DNA of 62,857 nt from positions 679,074-741,930 of the forward strand of contig NW_008705571.1 of assembly GCF_000186865.1 (NCBI RefSeq), read 5' to 3'. Positions within the stretch are counted from its first letter, which is position 1, and every line of letters begins with the position of its first letter. The notes beneath the pieces were generated by a model, which was not told the origin of the DNA, did not search any database, and saw only the letters and a program-made list of their open reading frames with translations. Position numbers and translations under genes: made by a program. Origin of the DNA: Aureococcus anophagefferens. Taxonomy: Eukaryota; Sar; Pelagophyceae; Pelagomonadales; Pelagomonadaceae. Positions 20,444-32,100 of the stretch are shown here, piece after piece.

Positions 20444-20834
20444 GCTAGCACGCGACGCGCGACGCGGCGCAGCGACGCGAGCGCGGGCGCTCGCTCTCTA
20501 TTGCTCGCCGCCGATCGCCTCCGGCAAGTGCTCCCCGAGATGGCGCGCCTCTTTGCAGCTGCTACTTGTTGCGCTGGGCGTTCGCGGCGGCTTATGGGCT
20601 CTCGCGCGCAGCGGCTGAGCTCTGTGACGAGATGCGCGGGTCCTGCGGGCTGGTCCGAGAGCGAGGCCTCCCAGCTTGTCGAGCCAGCAGCGCTCAAACC
20701 TTTTGGCGAGCCTTCAAGATGCCTTCAAGTTTGAACTCAAAGAGCCGCCTTCGGCGCGCTGGGCCTCTGAGCTCAGTCTTTAGCTGTCCTCTAAGAAACA
20801 TTTTTATTCACCGTCGCTGTGGCAAGGTGCCCAT
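20444..20834. other. Intergenic region, 391 bp
   Basis: It separates the MYND/Sel1 stop (20835) from the nardilysin-like start (20443), both on the minus strand. TTTATT at 20803-20808 is AATAAA on the minus strand, 27-32 bp beyond the MYND stop, and could be its poly(A) signal. I see no other recognisable element. Confidence 0.5.
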
Positions 20835-21878
20835 TCACCCCGATGAGTCGCTGTCCGAGTCCGAGTCCGAGTCGAAATCATCACCACCATGGCACAGGCC
20901 ATGGTATTTGGCGTTACGCGCATAGTATTCTGCATCGAAGCCTTGCGCAGCCGCCCGCTCGAGCCACAGGCGCGACTCATTCGGATCCTGAGACACCCCG
21001 GCTCCGTTAAGGAGGCTCATCGCAAGGTAAAACTGCGCCGCGGCGTGTCCCCGGTCCGCGGCCATGCGATACAGTCGCGCCGCCTTCTTCCTATCCAGCT
21101 TGATCCCTGTTGGCGCTGTGTCAGCGTACAAGTAACCGAGAAACCACATCGCATCCACGTTCCCGAGCTCCACGGCGCGTTTGTAGAGCTTCTCGGCCTT
21201 CTTGCCGGATCGCACGACGCCGTGCCATCCGAACTGATACACGTATCCCAGTTCACAGATGGCTTCCGGCACTTCGCTATCCACATGCCGACGAATACGC
21301 GCCAGCTTCTCGCTATAAGATTGCGGAGTCGGCGCCCGACAGAAAGGACACGGCCGAGACGGCTTCTCGCCTGAGTCGAATGGATTTTTTTTGTCGCATG
21401 AAAGACAGACCTTGCGGCAGCAACAGGAAAACATCGAAAAGTCCGACTTCACCTCCCAGTCCTCGAGACAGATCGGGCAGCGTGACCCAAAGCGCGCCGA
21501 CCGCGGCTCCGGCGCCGGATTCGCCTCGCGCCACGCGCGAGCGGCCTCGTGTTCGGCGGCGATGCGAGCGCGAGCCTCGTCGGCGCGCGACCGCAGCGCG
21601 GGGCCGTAAAAGACCTCCTCCGGCGCGGGTGTGGAAGCCTCCGCCCGCGCGGCCTCCGCCGCCCGCTCGTCCTGGAGCTTCTTACACGCCGCCCGGTGGC
21701 CCCGGTCGCGCCAATCGATGCGTTGACAGGCCGTCGAACAATACGCCGCCGTGGCGCACCCCGAGCATTTACTCTTGCACTGCTTCCCGCAGATCGCGCA
21801 ATGGCACGCGCGATATGCCTTGGCGCTTGCCTTCTTCTCTTCGTATTCGCGTCGCTTCTCGGTCCAGTGTACGTTCAT
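20835..21878 (-). CDS. MYND zinc finger/RING-like/Sel1-repeat protein (paralogue 1)
   Basis: I start at MNVHWTEKRREYEEKK (21878) because the paralogue at 40992 begins in the same register; the frame is open further upstream but in unrelated sequence. It has 347 residues. An N-terminal MYND finger (CAICGKQ..CSGC...YCSTACQRIDW...H...C) is followed by an Ala/Glu linker. A RING-like Cys block comes next (CPICLEDW...CCCRKVCLSC...CPFCRAP), then two or three Sel1-like repeats (AEKLYKRAVELGNVDAMWFL, AARLYRMAADRGHAAAQFYL) and a Ser/Asp tail. This architecture suits a ubiquitin-pathway or protein-interaction adaptor; no catalytic function is evident. GC content is lower than in adjacent genes. No intron found. 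Confidence 0.85.
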   Translation of the reverse strand: MNVHWTEKRREYEEKKASAKAYRACHCAICGKQCKSKCSGCATAAYCSTACQRIDWRDRGHRAACKKLQDERAAEAARAEASTPAPEEVFYGPALRSRADEARARIAAEHEAARAWREANPAPEPRSARFGSRCPICLEDWEVKSDFSMFSCCCRKVCLSCDKKNPFDSGEKPSRPCPFCRAPTPQSYSEKLARIRRHVDSEVPEAICELGYVYQFGWHGVVRSGKKAEKLYKRAVELGNVDAMWFLGYLYADTAPTGIKLDRKKAARLYRMAADRGHAAAQFYLAMSLLNGAGVSQDPNESRLWLERAAAQGFDAEYYARNAKYHGLCHGGDDFDSDSDSDSDSSG

Positions 21879-22162
21879 GCCTCGATTAGCACGCCATGGC
21901 GCTCTGCGCGCCCCTGCTGGCGCCCACGGCGCGGTCCGCGGGCCACTGCGGCGAGGACTCGCGACGGTGCGACTTCGTCGCGTGACCTGCACGGGCGTCG
22001 TCCTCGTGGATTCGCCTCGGAGCGCGACCCGGACAGTCGCCAAAAAAATTTAGCGGCTTCTGCGGAGGAGTGGGAGGCCTCCAACCATCCACTTTACCGC
22101 ACCCACCTCGAATTGAACGCACACCATCCCAGGCGCGTGGCTCATGGCACCACAGCTCCCTC

Positions 22163-24943
22163 TTACCCCCGCCCCCTGAGCATCGCGGGCACGCCGTGGG
22201 GCCGCCGCTCGAGGCCCGCGCGCGGCCACGGGTGCGGGTTGCCGACGACGTACTTCTGCTTGAAGGCGGCGACGGCGGCGTCGTAGGCCTCCTGCGTGTC
22301 GACGCAGGGCCGGTCGCCGACGTAGGTGTAGAATGCGTGCGCGAAGAAGCGCGCGGCCTCGTCGTGGACCGCGGTCTTCCAGCAGAGGACCTTGACGTTC
22401 GGCAGGTCGTGGACGATGCGCCGCGCGATGGCGACGGACGCGCAGGCGTTGAGGAAGCAGAGCTCGAGGTTGTCGCCGCAGCGCTCGAGCACCGCGACGA
22501 ACTCGCCGGGCTCGGGCGTGATCGCGCTCGTCTCCGGGAACGCGCCGCCGCGGCCGCCGCCGCCGCGCGACACGTCGCGCTGGAAGAGGAGCGAGCCGCC
22601 GCCGGCGTTCCACCTGTGTGCAGATCAGATGAGCGTATTTGAATGTTTCGACGCAGCTTCTTGTGCTCCCCGTCCAAAAATCAGCCGAAACGACTTCGAT
22701 TCGACCGAGCTAGAGAAAGTTGGGTCGGGACGTCCCAAACCATGCACACAGCGTTCCACCAGGCCTCGTTCGCGTTGTGGCCGCTGAAGTGGAAGATGCG
22801 GGGGCGGAGGAGCCGCGGCGCGGCGCCGCGCGGGCCGCCGGCCGCGTCGACGCCGAGCGCGCGCACGACGTCGTCGGGCCACCGCGCGGCGGGCACGATC
22901 TCGCGCTGGGACGACGGCACGGCCTCGATGAGGCCTGTGACCTCGCGCATGAGCTCGAGCTGCGCGTTCGCGTTCAGCGGGGCAGAAGCCCGCGAGGATC
23001 TCGATCTCCTCGCCGCCGTCGTCGTCGCCCGCGCCGAGGCGCCGCAGCGCGAGCCGCGCCTCCTCCAGGTCGAGGCGCGCCTGGGCCGCGCGCCGCTCGC
23101 CGAGCGTCGCCTCGGGCTCGGGCCCGGACGCGAGCTCGGGCTCCGACGCCGCGCGGCGGATGGCCCGCGCGGACCGCGGCTTCTTCGTCCGCGAGAGCGC
23201 GGGCGACGACTTCCGCGACGTGAGCGGCGAGAGCGCGGGCGACGACTTCCGCGACGCGAGCGGCGTCGACGCGGGCGCCGCGCGGCTCGACGACGACCGC
23301 GCGAGCCGCGGCGGCGGCGGCGGCGGCGCCTCGGGCGACGCGGGCGGCTCCGCGTCGGCGGCCTCGGCCTGGCGCTCGAGGAGCAGCGCGAGCGTCGCGA
23401 TGCGGCGGCCGTCGAAGGGCTCGCTCGCCGCCGCGGCGTCGCCGCCGCCGCCGCCGTCCGCGGGGTCGTCGCCGCCGTCGCCCGCGAAGCGCGGGTCCGC
23501 GGCGCGGCGGTTCGCGCGCGCCTCGACGGCCTCGAGGCGCCGGAGCAGCTCCCGGTCGCGGCGCGCGAGGTACGCGCGCCGGCGCTGCCGGTCGAGGGCC
23601 GCGTCCGCGTCGCTCAAAGTGCCGTAGAACTTGACGACCGCGTCGCTGCCGCCCGCGACGACCGCGGACGGCGGCGCGCGGAGCTGCGCGTTGTCGCGGA
23701 GCAGCAGCGACGATCCGGGCCGCGACACGAAGGCGGCGACGGTCGGCGGCAGGTCGACGAGGTTCGGGTTCGAGCTCAGGTCCAGGCGCCGGAGGCTCGG
23801 CGGGCTCGAGAAGAGCGCGTCGTCGACGGTCGCGAGCGAGTTGTCCCGCAGGTCGAGCGCCTCGAGCGCGCCGAGGCAGCCCACGGACGCGGGCACGTCG
23901 ACGAGCAGGTTCCGCGACAGGTCGAGCGCGACGAGCGACGCCGCGAGCGGCGTCTTCGCGCCGTCGAGCGGGAACTTGAAGAGCGCCGACGGCCAGCGGT
24001 GCAGCCGGTTCTCCGACGCGTCGAGCCGCGCGAGGCTCAGCGCCGCCCAGGATGCGGGCAGCGCCTCGAGGCCGCTCCCGACGTGGCGCGCGGCGAGCGA
24101 CCGGAGCGTCCGCGCGGCCGCGATCGCGTCGACGGCGACGACGTTGAGGTTCGCGCAGTAGGACACGTCGAGGCTCGTGAGCTGGAGCGAGAGCAGCGGC
24201 GGCGGGAGCCGCGCGAGGGTCGAGCTCTGCAGCGTCGCGCGCACGCGCGCCGCCCGGCGCGCCGGCTCCAGCGCCGCGACGACGCGCTCCGCCGTCGCGG
24301 ACCGCCGCAGGTCGAGGACGGTCTCTTCCTCCTCGGCCGGCCGCTCGGGCGCGGGCGCCGGCGCGGAGGAATCCTCGGACGGCGACCGGAGCCGCGGCGC
24401 CGCGGCCGAATCCTCCGACGGCGACCGGAGCCGCGCGGCGGCGGACTTGTCCTCGCGCGCCGTCGCCAGGGTCAGCGGGGCGGACGCGCCCTCGAAGTTC
24501 ATCGCGAACTCGAGCCGCGCGTGGCGCGACGTCTTGCGCCAGGCCCGCTCGTTCGCGCGGCTCATCACTCGCGTCGCTTCGCGCCTTTCGCCGCGGCTGC
24601 CGCTGCTGCCGTCCGAGCGCCGCGACCGCGGCAGCGACGCGGAGCCGCCGCTGTTCGTCCGGCGCGGCTTCGCGTCCGGCGTCGGCGTCCAGACGACGTC
24701 GCGGCCGCGGCCGGCGCCCGTCGGCCGGGCCACCGGCGAGTGCAGCGTCTGGGAGAGCGAGTCTTCCACGGCGATGGAGTCGATGGCGGCGACCTCGTTC
24801 GTCGCTGAGCCCGTGCTAAGCCGGTGCTCGAGCGGCTCCGGCGCGGCGCGGTCGTCGTCGTCCGGCAGCACGTCCTCGTCCGAATCTGGGGCCCTGAGCC
24901 ATTCGTAGTAGTCGTCGTCGTCGGTGCTCGCGTCGCAATCCAT
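22163..24943 (-). CDS. Leucine-rich-repeat protein with C-terminal CHAT (caspase-like) domain; one apparent frameshift
   Basis: Exons (minus) are 24943-22760 and 22613-22163, ~878 residues if one base is discounted in the CCCC run at 22979-22982. The first ~200 residues are disordered, with repeated RLRSPSEDS. Leucine-rich repeats follow (about 250-420; SLVALDLSRNLLVDVPASVG, ALEALDLRDNSLATV). After a Pro/Ser linker the CHAT domain starts near CPLNANAQLELMREV and holds the catalytic His in IFHFSGHN and the catalytic Cys in LCFLNACAS, the canonical CHAT dyad. CHAT domains are clan CD peptidases fused to sensor repeats, so this looks like a receptor-protease. The frame break is either a sequencing/assembly error or a real lesion. 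Phase bookkeeping across the intron agrees with one surplus base. Confidence 0.78.
22614..22759 (-). mobile_element. Family C introner intron (146 bp): perfect TSD GTGGAACG and TIR CTGTGTGCA
   Basis: The element begins CTGTGTGCATGG and ends ATCTGCACACAG, terminal inverted repeats of at least nine bases, between two GTGGAACG copies. GT-AG splicing gives NEAWWNAGGGSLLFQ. Its interior contains CGTTTCGGCTGATTTTTGGA, the reverse complement of the family B core. Confidence 0.92.
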
Positions 24944-25095
24944 GCGCGCCGTCTTGCGCGCAGCTGCGGCTCGAGTTTAGCTGCCGCCCATACCGAGCTT
25001 TGCGGAGGTCCGAGTCGACGTTGATGAATGCGTGCAGTGCAACCTCCGGACGCCTGCGCGCGCCGAAAGCACAAGCGAAAGCACAATACGCAGCG

Positions 25096-25920
25096 TCACA
25101 GGAACCGTCTTATGGGGTCGTCGTTGGGCACCTCGCAGTCGACGCTGAGCGCCACGCGCGGCGGCGCGTCCGGGGCGCCGACGGCCGCGGTGCCGTGGAG
25201 CACCTCGCCGTTCCGGAAGAAGACGAGCTCGCCGGGCTCCATGCCGAGCGTGTGGAAGTAGGCGCACCCGTCCGCGCCGCAGTCCGCCGCGAACTCGTCG
25301 GCCGAGAAGACCCGCGCGGTCGGCGAAGACCCGCCGCCGCCGCCGAAGGGCGAGAGCGCGCGCCGCGGACACGCGTTGTCGTAGAGCCACGTGCTGTTCG
25401 AGAGGAGGAGCGGCGCAGCGTCGACGACATGCAGGGGAAGCCAGGCCCGCACGGCGTAGGCCGGCGGCGACGGCGTCACGTCCTCGCACGCTTGCCCGTC
25501 CGATTTCACCGCGTCGTAGTGCATGTTCTGCGGTGCGGCCGCCGGGCGACCGAAGACCGTGACGCCGGCGCAGGCGACGCCGCCGCCGAAGCGCTCCGTC
25601 GCGAGCTCGCGGACTCGTGCCTCGAGTCTCGTCGCGTGCGTCGCCGCCGCGGAGAAGCGGTTTCGAAGACACGATTCGGCTCGTCCGCACGCGGAGGCGG
25701 CGTCCGCGACGAGCGCGGCGAGGTCCGCGTCGCGCGGCGCGTAGACGAAGCCTTCGCGCGCGATGGTCGTCGCGATTTGCGTTATGCCTTGCGCGCGGAT
25801 GGGTGCCGGCTCGAGGACGTCTCCGTCTGATGTGGAAAAAAAGTGGCTGTCAGTCTCCAAGACGTTACTGCGCGCGACGGCTGCGAACAACGAGCAGAGC
25901 AATGAGAAACGCGCCATCAT
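25096..25920 (-). CDS. Secreted/lumenal 2-oxoglutarate-Fe(II) oxygenase-like protein
   Basis: 274 residues from MMARFSLLCSLFAAVARS, a convincing signal peptide; upstream in-frame codons lie in low-complexity sequence. The double-stranded beta-helix signature is visible: HxD in PQNMHYDAVKSD (about residue 140), a distal His in FRNGEVLHGTAAVG, and an Arg about ten residues later in PPRVALSVDCE, as in PhyH/prolyl-hydroxylase-type enzymes. GMEPGELVFFRNGEVLHG matches the jelly-roll strand before the second His. Substrate unknown; a secretory-pathway location is inferred from the leader. It is divergent from the giant gene at 26151, sharing 230 bp that contain two copies of CGAGGCGGCATTC (26081, 26122). 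Confidence 0.7.
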   Translation of the reverse strand: MMARFSLLCSLFAAVARSNVLETDSHFFSTSDGDVLEPAPIRAQGITQIATTIAREGFVYAPRDADLAALVADAASACGRAESCLRNRFSAAATHATRLEARVRELATERFGGGVACAGVTVFGRPAAAPQNMHYDAVKSDGQACEDVTPSPPAYAVRAWLPLHVVDAAPLLLSNSTWLYDNACPRRALSPFGGGGGSSPTARVFSADEFAADCGADGCAYFHTLGMEPGELVFFRNGEVLHGTAAVGAPDAPPRVALSVDCEVPNDDPIRRFL

Positions 25921-26150
25921 CAGAGCACAGCGAGCTCGCGAAGCTGCGCAGCGAGCCCGCGAAGCTGCGCAAGCGCGTGCTGCCTCTAGCAAGCCATAAG
26001 CAAGCGCTGCGCACCAGATTCCCAGGGCAAAGTTGCATGCTCTGCGAGCCGGGCCAGCCCGATGGCAGTCGGCAGCAGCTCGAGGCGGCATTCCAATGAG
26101 ACCACGATGGCTCGCCCTGCCCGAGGCGGCATTCTAATAAAACCGTAAAA

Positions 26151-29100
26151 ATGGTGGAGAACGGGAACCGGAAGAACGGGCACTCGCACGCGCGCGAGGT
26201 GACCGTCGTCGTAGCCAGCGTCAGCGGCCTCAAGACGGCGCTGGCCGGCAGCGATCGGCGCGTCTTTGTGAGGGTGCGAAGCGCGGCGGAGTCCAAGTGG
26301 CAGCGGACGGCGTGCGCGCCGCGGAGCGCCGCGGCGTGGGATGAGGTCTTCGCCGTCAACCACGTGCACCGCGGCCAGCTCTTCGTCGAGGTCGTCGAGG
26401 AGGGCCGGAAGAAGGCGAGCTTCAGCGCCGTCGCGCCGCTCGAGGCCCAGGGCCGCTTCCAGCTGCCGCTGGCGCCCGGCGTGGCGCTGACGTGCACGGT
26501 GCGGCGCGGGTCGCCGCTGACGTCGTTCGCGGAGACGGAGGCGCTGATCGTCGCGCTCTCCGGGCGGCTCGAGCGCGCGGACGCGGATCGCAAGCGGCGC
26601 TTCTTCGCCTGGGTCCGGGCGTCGCAGCTCCGGAGCGGGTTCCGCTGCTTCCAGGCGGGGCTGCGCGCGCGGACCGGCGTCGCGCCCCGCCGCGCGGCTC
26701 CGGCGGACCTAAAAAACGCAGGTACGGACGCGGCGCGACACGGACGCGGAGCTGCGGCGCGAGCGGCGCGCGCGGTCCGAGGCCGAGGACGCGCTGAGCT
26801 CCGCGGTGTCGGCGCGCGACGGCCGCTCCGAGGAGCGCGAGCGCCTGCTCCGGGACCAGCACGAGGCCGCGATCGCCGCGGCGACGGCCATCGCCGCGAG
26901 CGCGATCCGCTACCACGAGGACCTCGCGCGCGAGACGGCGGCGGCGCACGCCGCGGAGCTCCGGGAGACCGTCCAGGCCCTCGAGCGCAAGCGCGCGGAC
27001 GCCGTGCGCGAGCTCGAGGAGACCTACGCCGGTGTCGTCCGGGACCGGGACGAGGCCTACGGGAAGCAGGTCGTGCTCCTCCGCGAGCGCCGGTGTCGTA
27101 GGCGCCTCGCATCGGCGGGGCCCCGAGAGAGAGCGTCCGCGCTTCGAGCGAGGATCGCGCCGCGACCGCGCCCGCGCCCGAAGAGCGTCCCGAAGAGCGT
27201 CCCGAAGAGCGTCCCGAAGAGAGCGTCCCGAAGAGAGCGTCCCGAAGAGCGCCTCGTCTCGTCTCGACCGCGCCCGCGCAGGCGAGGGCCACGCGGCGGA
27301 GCTCGCCGCGCTCCGCGACGGCCACGACTCGGCGCTCTCCGCGGCCGCGGAGATGATGGAGCTCGAGAAGCAGCGGCAGTGCGACGCGGCGCTCGCCGAC
27401 GCCGCGCGCCAGCGCGACCGGTCCTTCACGGAGGAGAAGGAGGCCCTCGAGGCCGCGCTGCGCGACGGCCACGGCCGCGACCGCGAGGCGCTCGAGCGGC
27501 AGCACGGCGAGCACCTCGAGAAGCTCCGCTCGCGGACGCGCGAGCTCGAGGAGGCCGCCGCGGACGCGGAGCGGCGCCACGCGGACGGCCTCGCGGAGGT
27601 CGAGCGGCACCACGTCTCCGAGCGCCGCCGGGAGCTCGCCGCGCGCGACGACGCGCACACGGATGCGCTCGAGAGCAGCGAGGCGGCCCTCGCGACGCGG
27701 CACCGCGCGGCCATGGACGAGCAGGCCGAGAGCCACCGGGCCCTCTACGAGGCCCAGGCGACGACGCACCGGGCCGCGCTCGACGCGCAGGCGTCGAGCC
27801 ACCAGGTCGCCATGGAGACGCTCGCGTCGAGCCCGGTGTTCGCGCGGAGGTGCCTCGGGCGCCTGGGAACGATCCCCCGCAGGTCGAGCCACAAGGCCGC
27901 GTTCGAGAAGCAGGTCGCGAACCACAAGCAGCTCATGGACGACCACACGGCGACGCACGAGGAGACGTCGCGCGTGCGCGACAGCGTCGGCGCGTCGGCG
28001 CCTACGTAGGCGCCTACGAGGCTACGTAGCCTCCGAACCCTACGGACCCGCGCGACCCTCGCAGGTGCGCGACGACTCCTACGGGAAGCAGCTCGGGCAG
28101 ATGCGCGAGAGCCACGCGGTCGCCGTCGAGGCCATGCGCCGCGGCCACGACCAGCGTCCCGTGGTCACGACGTTTTTCCCGGAACAACAACTCGTAGGCC
28201 ACGACGAGGCGCTCAAGACCGAGAAGCAGATGACCGTCGACGCCAAGGACCGCGAGCACGGCGCCGCCGTGCTCCACGCCCTCCGGGAGCGCGACGAGGC
28301 GCACGCGGCCGAGCGCCAGGCGCTCGAGGACGTCATCGCCTCGCGCCACGCGCAGGAGCTCGCGGCCAGGAGCGCGAGCCACGAGGAGGAGCTCGCGGCC
28401 GTCGCGCGCCGGCACGAGGACGCGCTCCAGGCGTCGCACGCCGAGAAGGACCGCGCGCACGACGAGCGCCTCGCGGCTGCGCTCGGCTCGATGCGCGACG
28501 ACCACGACGCGGCGCTCGGCTCGATGCGCGACGACCACGACGCGGCCCGCGCCGAGGACGCGAACGCTCGCGCGCGCCGCGTCGTCGGCCGCTGGCTCCA
28601 CCGCTTGCTCTCCGAGGGCTGGAACAAGTGGCGCACGTCCGTCCGCGTCGCCACGGTCGCGGAGATGCGGGAGCAGCACGCGAGAGAGATCGCGGCACTG
28701 CGAAACGCGGCGCGCGCCGAGGACGCGAACGCCCGGGCGCGGCGCGTCGTCGGCCGCTGGCTCCACCGCTTGCTCTCCGAGGGCTGGAACAAATGGCGCA
28801 CGTCCGCCCGCGAGGCGACCCACGCCGCGGCGCTCGCGGAGGCCGCTCGCGTCCGCGACGGCCAGACCGCGTCGCTGCGCGAGCAGCACGACGCCGCGCT
28901 CGCGGCGGCCGCCGAGGCGTCGAGGCTCGAGCGGGACCGGGACCTCCTCGCCGCGCGCGCGGCCCTGGCGCGGGACCACGACGGCGCCCTGGCCGCGGCG
29001 CTCGCGGCCCGCGAGGCCGAGCTGCGCGCCGACTTCGAGGCCGCGCTCGAGGAGGAGCGCGCGGCGCGCGACGCGAGCCTCGACGCGCAGCGCGCCGAGC

Positions 29101-32100
29101 ACGCCGAGGCGGCGGCCGCGCGCGAGCGGGCCTTCGACGACGAGCGGTCGACGCTCGAGGAGGAGCTCGTGACGACGCTCGTCGAGCGCCACGCGAAGGA
29201 GCTCGAGAAGCGGAACGCGGAGCACGCGATCCTCGTCGCCAACTGCGAGCGGAGCGCGCGCGCCGAGCTCGACTGCCGGCGCGGCTGCGAGGAGGACCTG
29301 CGCGTCAAGCACAAGGAGGCCCTCGCCGACCAGGCGAAGAAGCACGCCGCCGCGCTCCAGGAGCGCGACAACGAGTACGTGACCCAGCTCCAGGCGCTCC
29401 GGGAGACGCACGCGGCGGCCGTCTCCGCGATGCGCGAGAATCACGTCCGTCCGCGGCGTCCGCGCGCGCGCGCGCCGCTCGAAACAAGTCTTCGCTCGAA
29501 AAATTGGATTTACGTAGGCCGCCTCCCTGGGATCGACGCGGGAGATGGCTCGCCTCGAGAAGGACCACGAGCATCGGAGCCTGGTGACGAACGCGCTCCG
29601 GGAGCGGGACGACACGCACGGCGCGGAACGCCGGGCCCTCGAGGACGCGCTCGCCGCGGACCACGCGCGCGACCTGGCCGCGAGGAGCGCCGCGCACGAC
29701 GCGGCCTTTGGCACGTTGGCGGCGCAGCACGACGCGCGCCTCGCGGAGCACGCGGCGCAGCAGGCCCTCCACCTCCAGCAGGCGCTGGAGGCCGCCCGGC
29801 GCGAGCGCGACCTCGACAACGACGAGAAGCTCGCCGTCGCGCTCCGCGACAGGGACGAAGCGCACGAGATCGAAAAGGACGAGCTCGACCTCTTCCTCAT
29901 GTGCAAGTCCGAGCGGGAGCTCGACGCGCGGTCGAGCGCCTACGACCGCGAGCTCGCGAGCAAGGACGAGCAGTTCCGGGCGCTCGAGGCCGAGCTCCGC
30001 GCGGACCGCGAGCACTTTGCGAGCCAGCTCGCCGAGCTCGAAGCGCGCCACACCGCGGAGATGGAAGAGCGGATGGCCGAGCTCGAGGAGTCGCACTTCG
30101 AGGCCATGAACGAAGCGGTGTGCAGCGTCGCGGCGGACAAGGACCGGGAGCGCGACATCTCCCTCTCGTCGCGGACTCAGACGCTCACGGAGCGACATCG
30201 GGAGGAGCTCGAGCTGGCCGCCGAGCGACACGACGCGACGATGGCGTCCGTAGCGCTCGCCGAGTTGATGTTGTTTTGTTGGAGAATTCACTTGTGTTTT
30301 TTAGGCGGCGGCGGCGGAAGCGTCTTTGCGGGAGCAGCACGAGACCGCGTTCTTCGCCGCCGTAGACCGACATACCGACCAGCTCGCCGCCCAGCGCCAG
30401 AGCCACGAAACCGAGCTCGCCACGTCGATGGCCAAATTCAGCAACGACCGGGCCCGTCGAGTTCTTGGTAGGTGGCTGCATCGCATGGTCGGCCAGGGCT
30501 TCGAGAAGTGGCGCTCGTCCGCCCGCGTCGCGACCGTGGCCGAGCTTCGGGCGCGGCACGCCCGGGAGCTGGCCGCTCTGCACGAGGCCGCACGCGCCAA
30601 AGAGATGAAGGACAAAACGCGGCGGGTCCTTGGGCGCTGGTTGCACCGTCTTTTGAGCTCCGGGCTGGACGCTTGGAAAGCCTCGGTCGCCGCGATGCAG
30701 ACGAGTGAGGCGCAAGCGAAGCTGACGGCCGAGCAGATGCGCACGGGCCTCTACTCGCAGCTCTCGAGGTCTACACATGAGCCGCTCAAGGCCATGAAAC
30801 GCCTCGAGCACCTCGACGAGTGGCGGGGCCTGCAGACCTGGAAGGCGGCGGCGCACGCGATGCGCGAGGTCGCCGAGAAACGGACCGCGGCGGCAACCAA
30901 GGCGCTCGCGACCCTGTCCCGCGTCGAAGGGCGTCTGTTGCGCGCGGGCTACTTGACGTGGACGCTGTTTTGCCGCGCCTCGAGGACGTGCGAGCGACTG
31001 TGCAAGAGATGGAAACACGCGGCGGAGTATCACGCGGTGCGGACCTGGACGTCCTTCGTCGCCTCGGCGAAACGTTGGGCCCGAGCCGCGTCGCTCGCGA
31101 CCAGGGTCATCCGACGCATGCGTCGCATGGACCAATTCGTCGCCTGGCGGCGATGGGAGGCGCACAGCGCGCGAGCGCTCGTCGAAGAGCACGCGTCGAC
31201 GATCCAGCGGATGCGCGAGTCGGACGCCTGCGGCCGCGCGCTGAGACTCATGGGCGACGCGTCCCTCCGGGCCGTGAACCGGCGCTTCGCGGTGTGGGTG
31301 ACCAACGTGGGCCAAAGTCGGTCGCAGCGGCGCAAGATGCGGGCCGTGTTTTTGCGGATGATGCTGCGGCGGCAGTCCGTCGGCTTTTCTACCTGGAAGC
31401 ACGAGGCGGCCGCGCGCGCGGCCCTCCAGGCGAAGATGCGCCGGGCGCTCGCGCGCATGCGGAACTCATTTGTTTCGGCTGGCTGGCGCCAATGGCGATG
31501 CGTCCACGACGCTACCGTCCGCGCGGAGTCCCTCACGAGCAAGGTCCTAGGACGTTTGCTGAAGCGGGCCCTCTCGCGCTCTTGGTCGCAGTGGCGAATG
31601 TGCAGCGTCTACCTCGCAAGGCACGCGGCGGAACAAAAAGCGCATGCGAAGACCGCGAGCATGCGCTTGTCCGGTATTCGCCGGGCGCTGCAGGCGCGCA
31701 TGTCGACAAACGCGCGTCGGCGTCTTTTCGGGGTCTGGATGCAGTGGCTTCGCTACGTTAGATTCGTCGATGCGCTTCGACTGCAACAGAATCGAGCCCG
31801 AAGAGTTCTGGGCAGATGGCTGAACCGATTGCTTGGCGAGGGCTTTGAGAAGTGGTTGACGTCGGTCCGCGTCGCGACCGTGGCCGAGCTTCGGGAGCGG
31901 CACGCAGAGGAGCTGGCCGCGGCGCGCATGAAAAACGCCACCGATCGCGCCCGTCGAGTTCTCCGTCGGTGGGTCCAATCTTGGTTGAGCAAGGGCTGGG
32001 ACGCGTGGCAAGCGTTTGCTCAAGACGCGGGCACCGAGGAGATCCGGGCGCAGCATATGCGAGAGTTGGCCGCTCTGCGCGACGCCGGGAGTGAGGCGCA

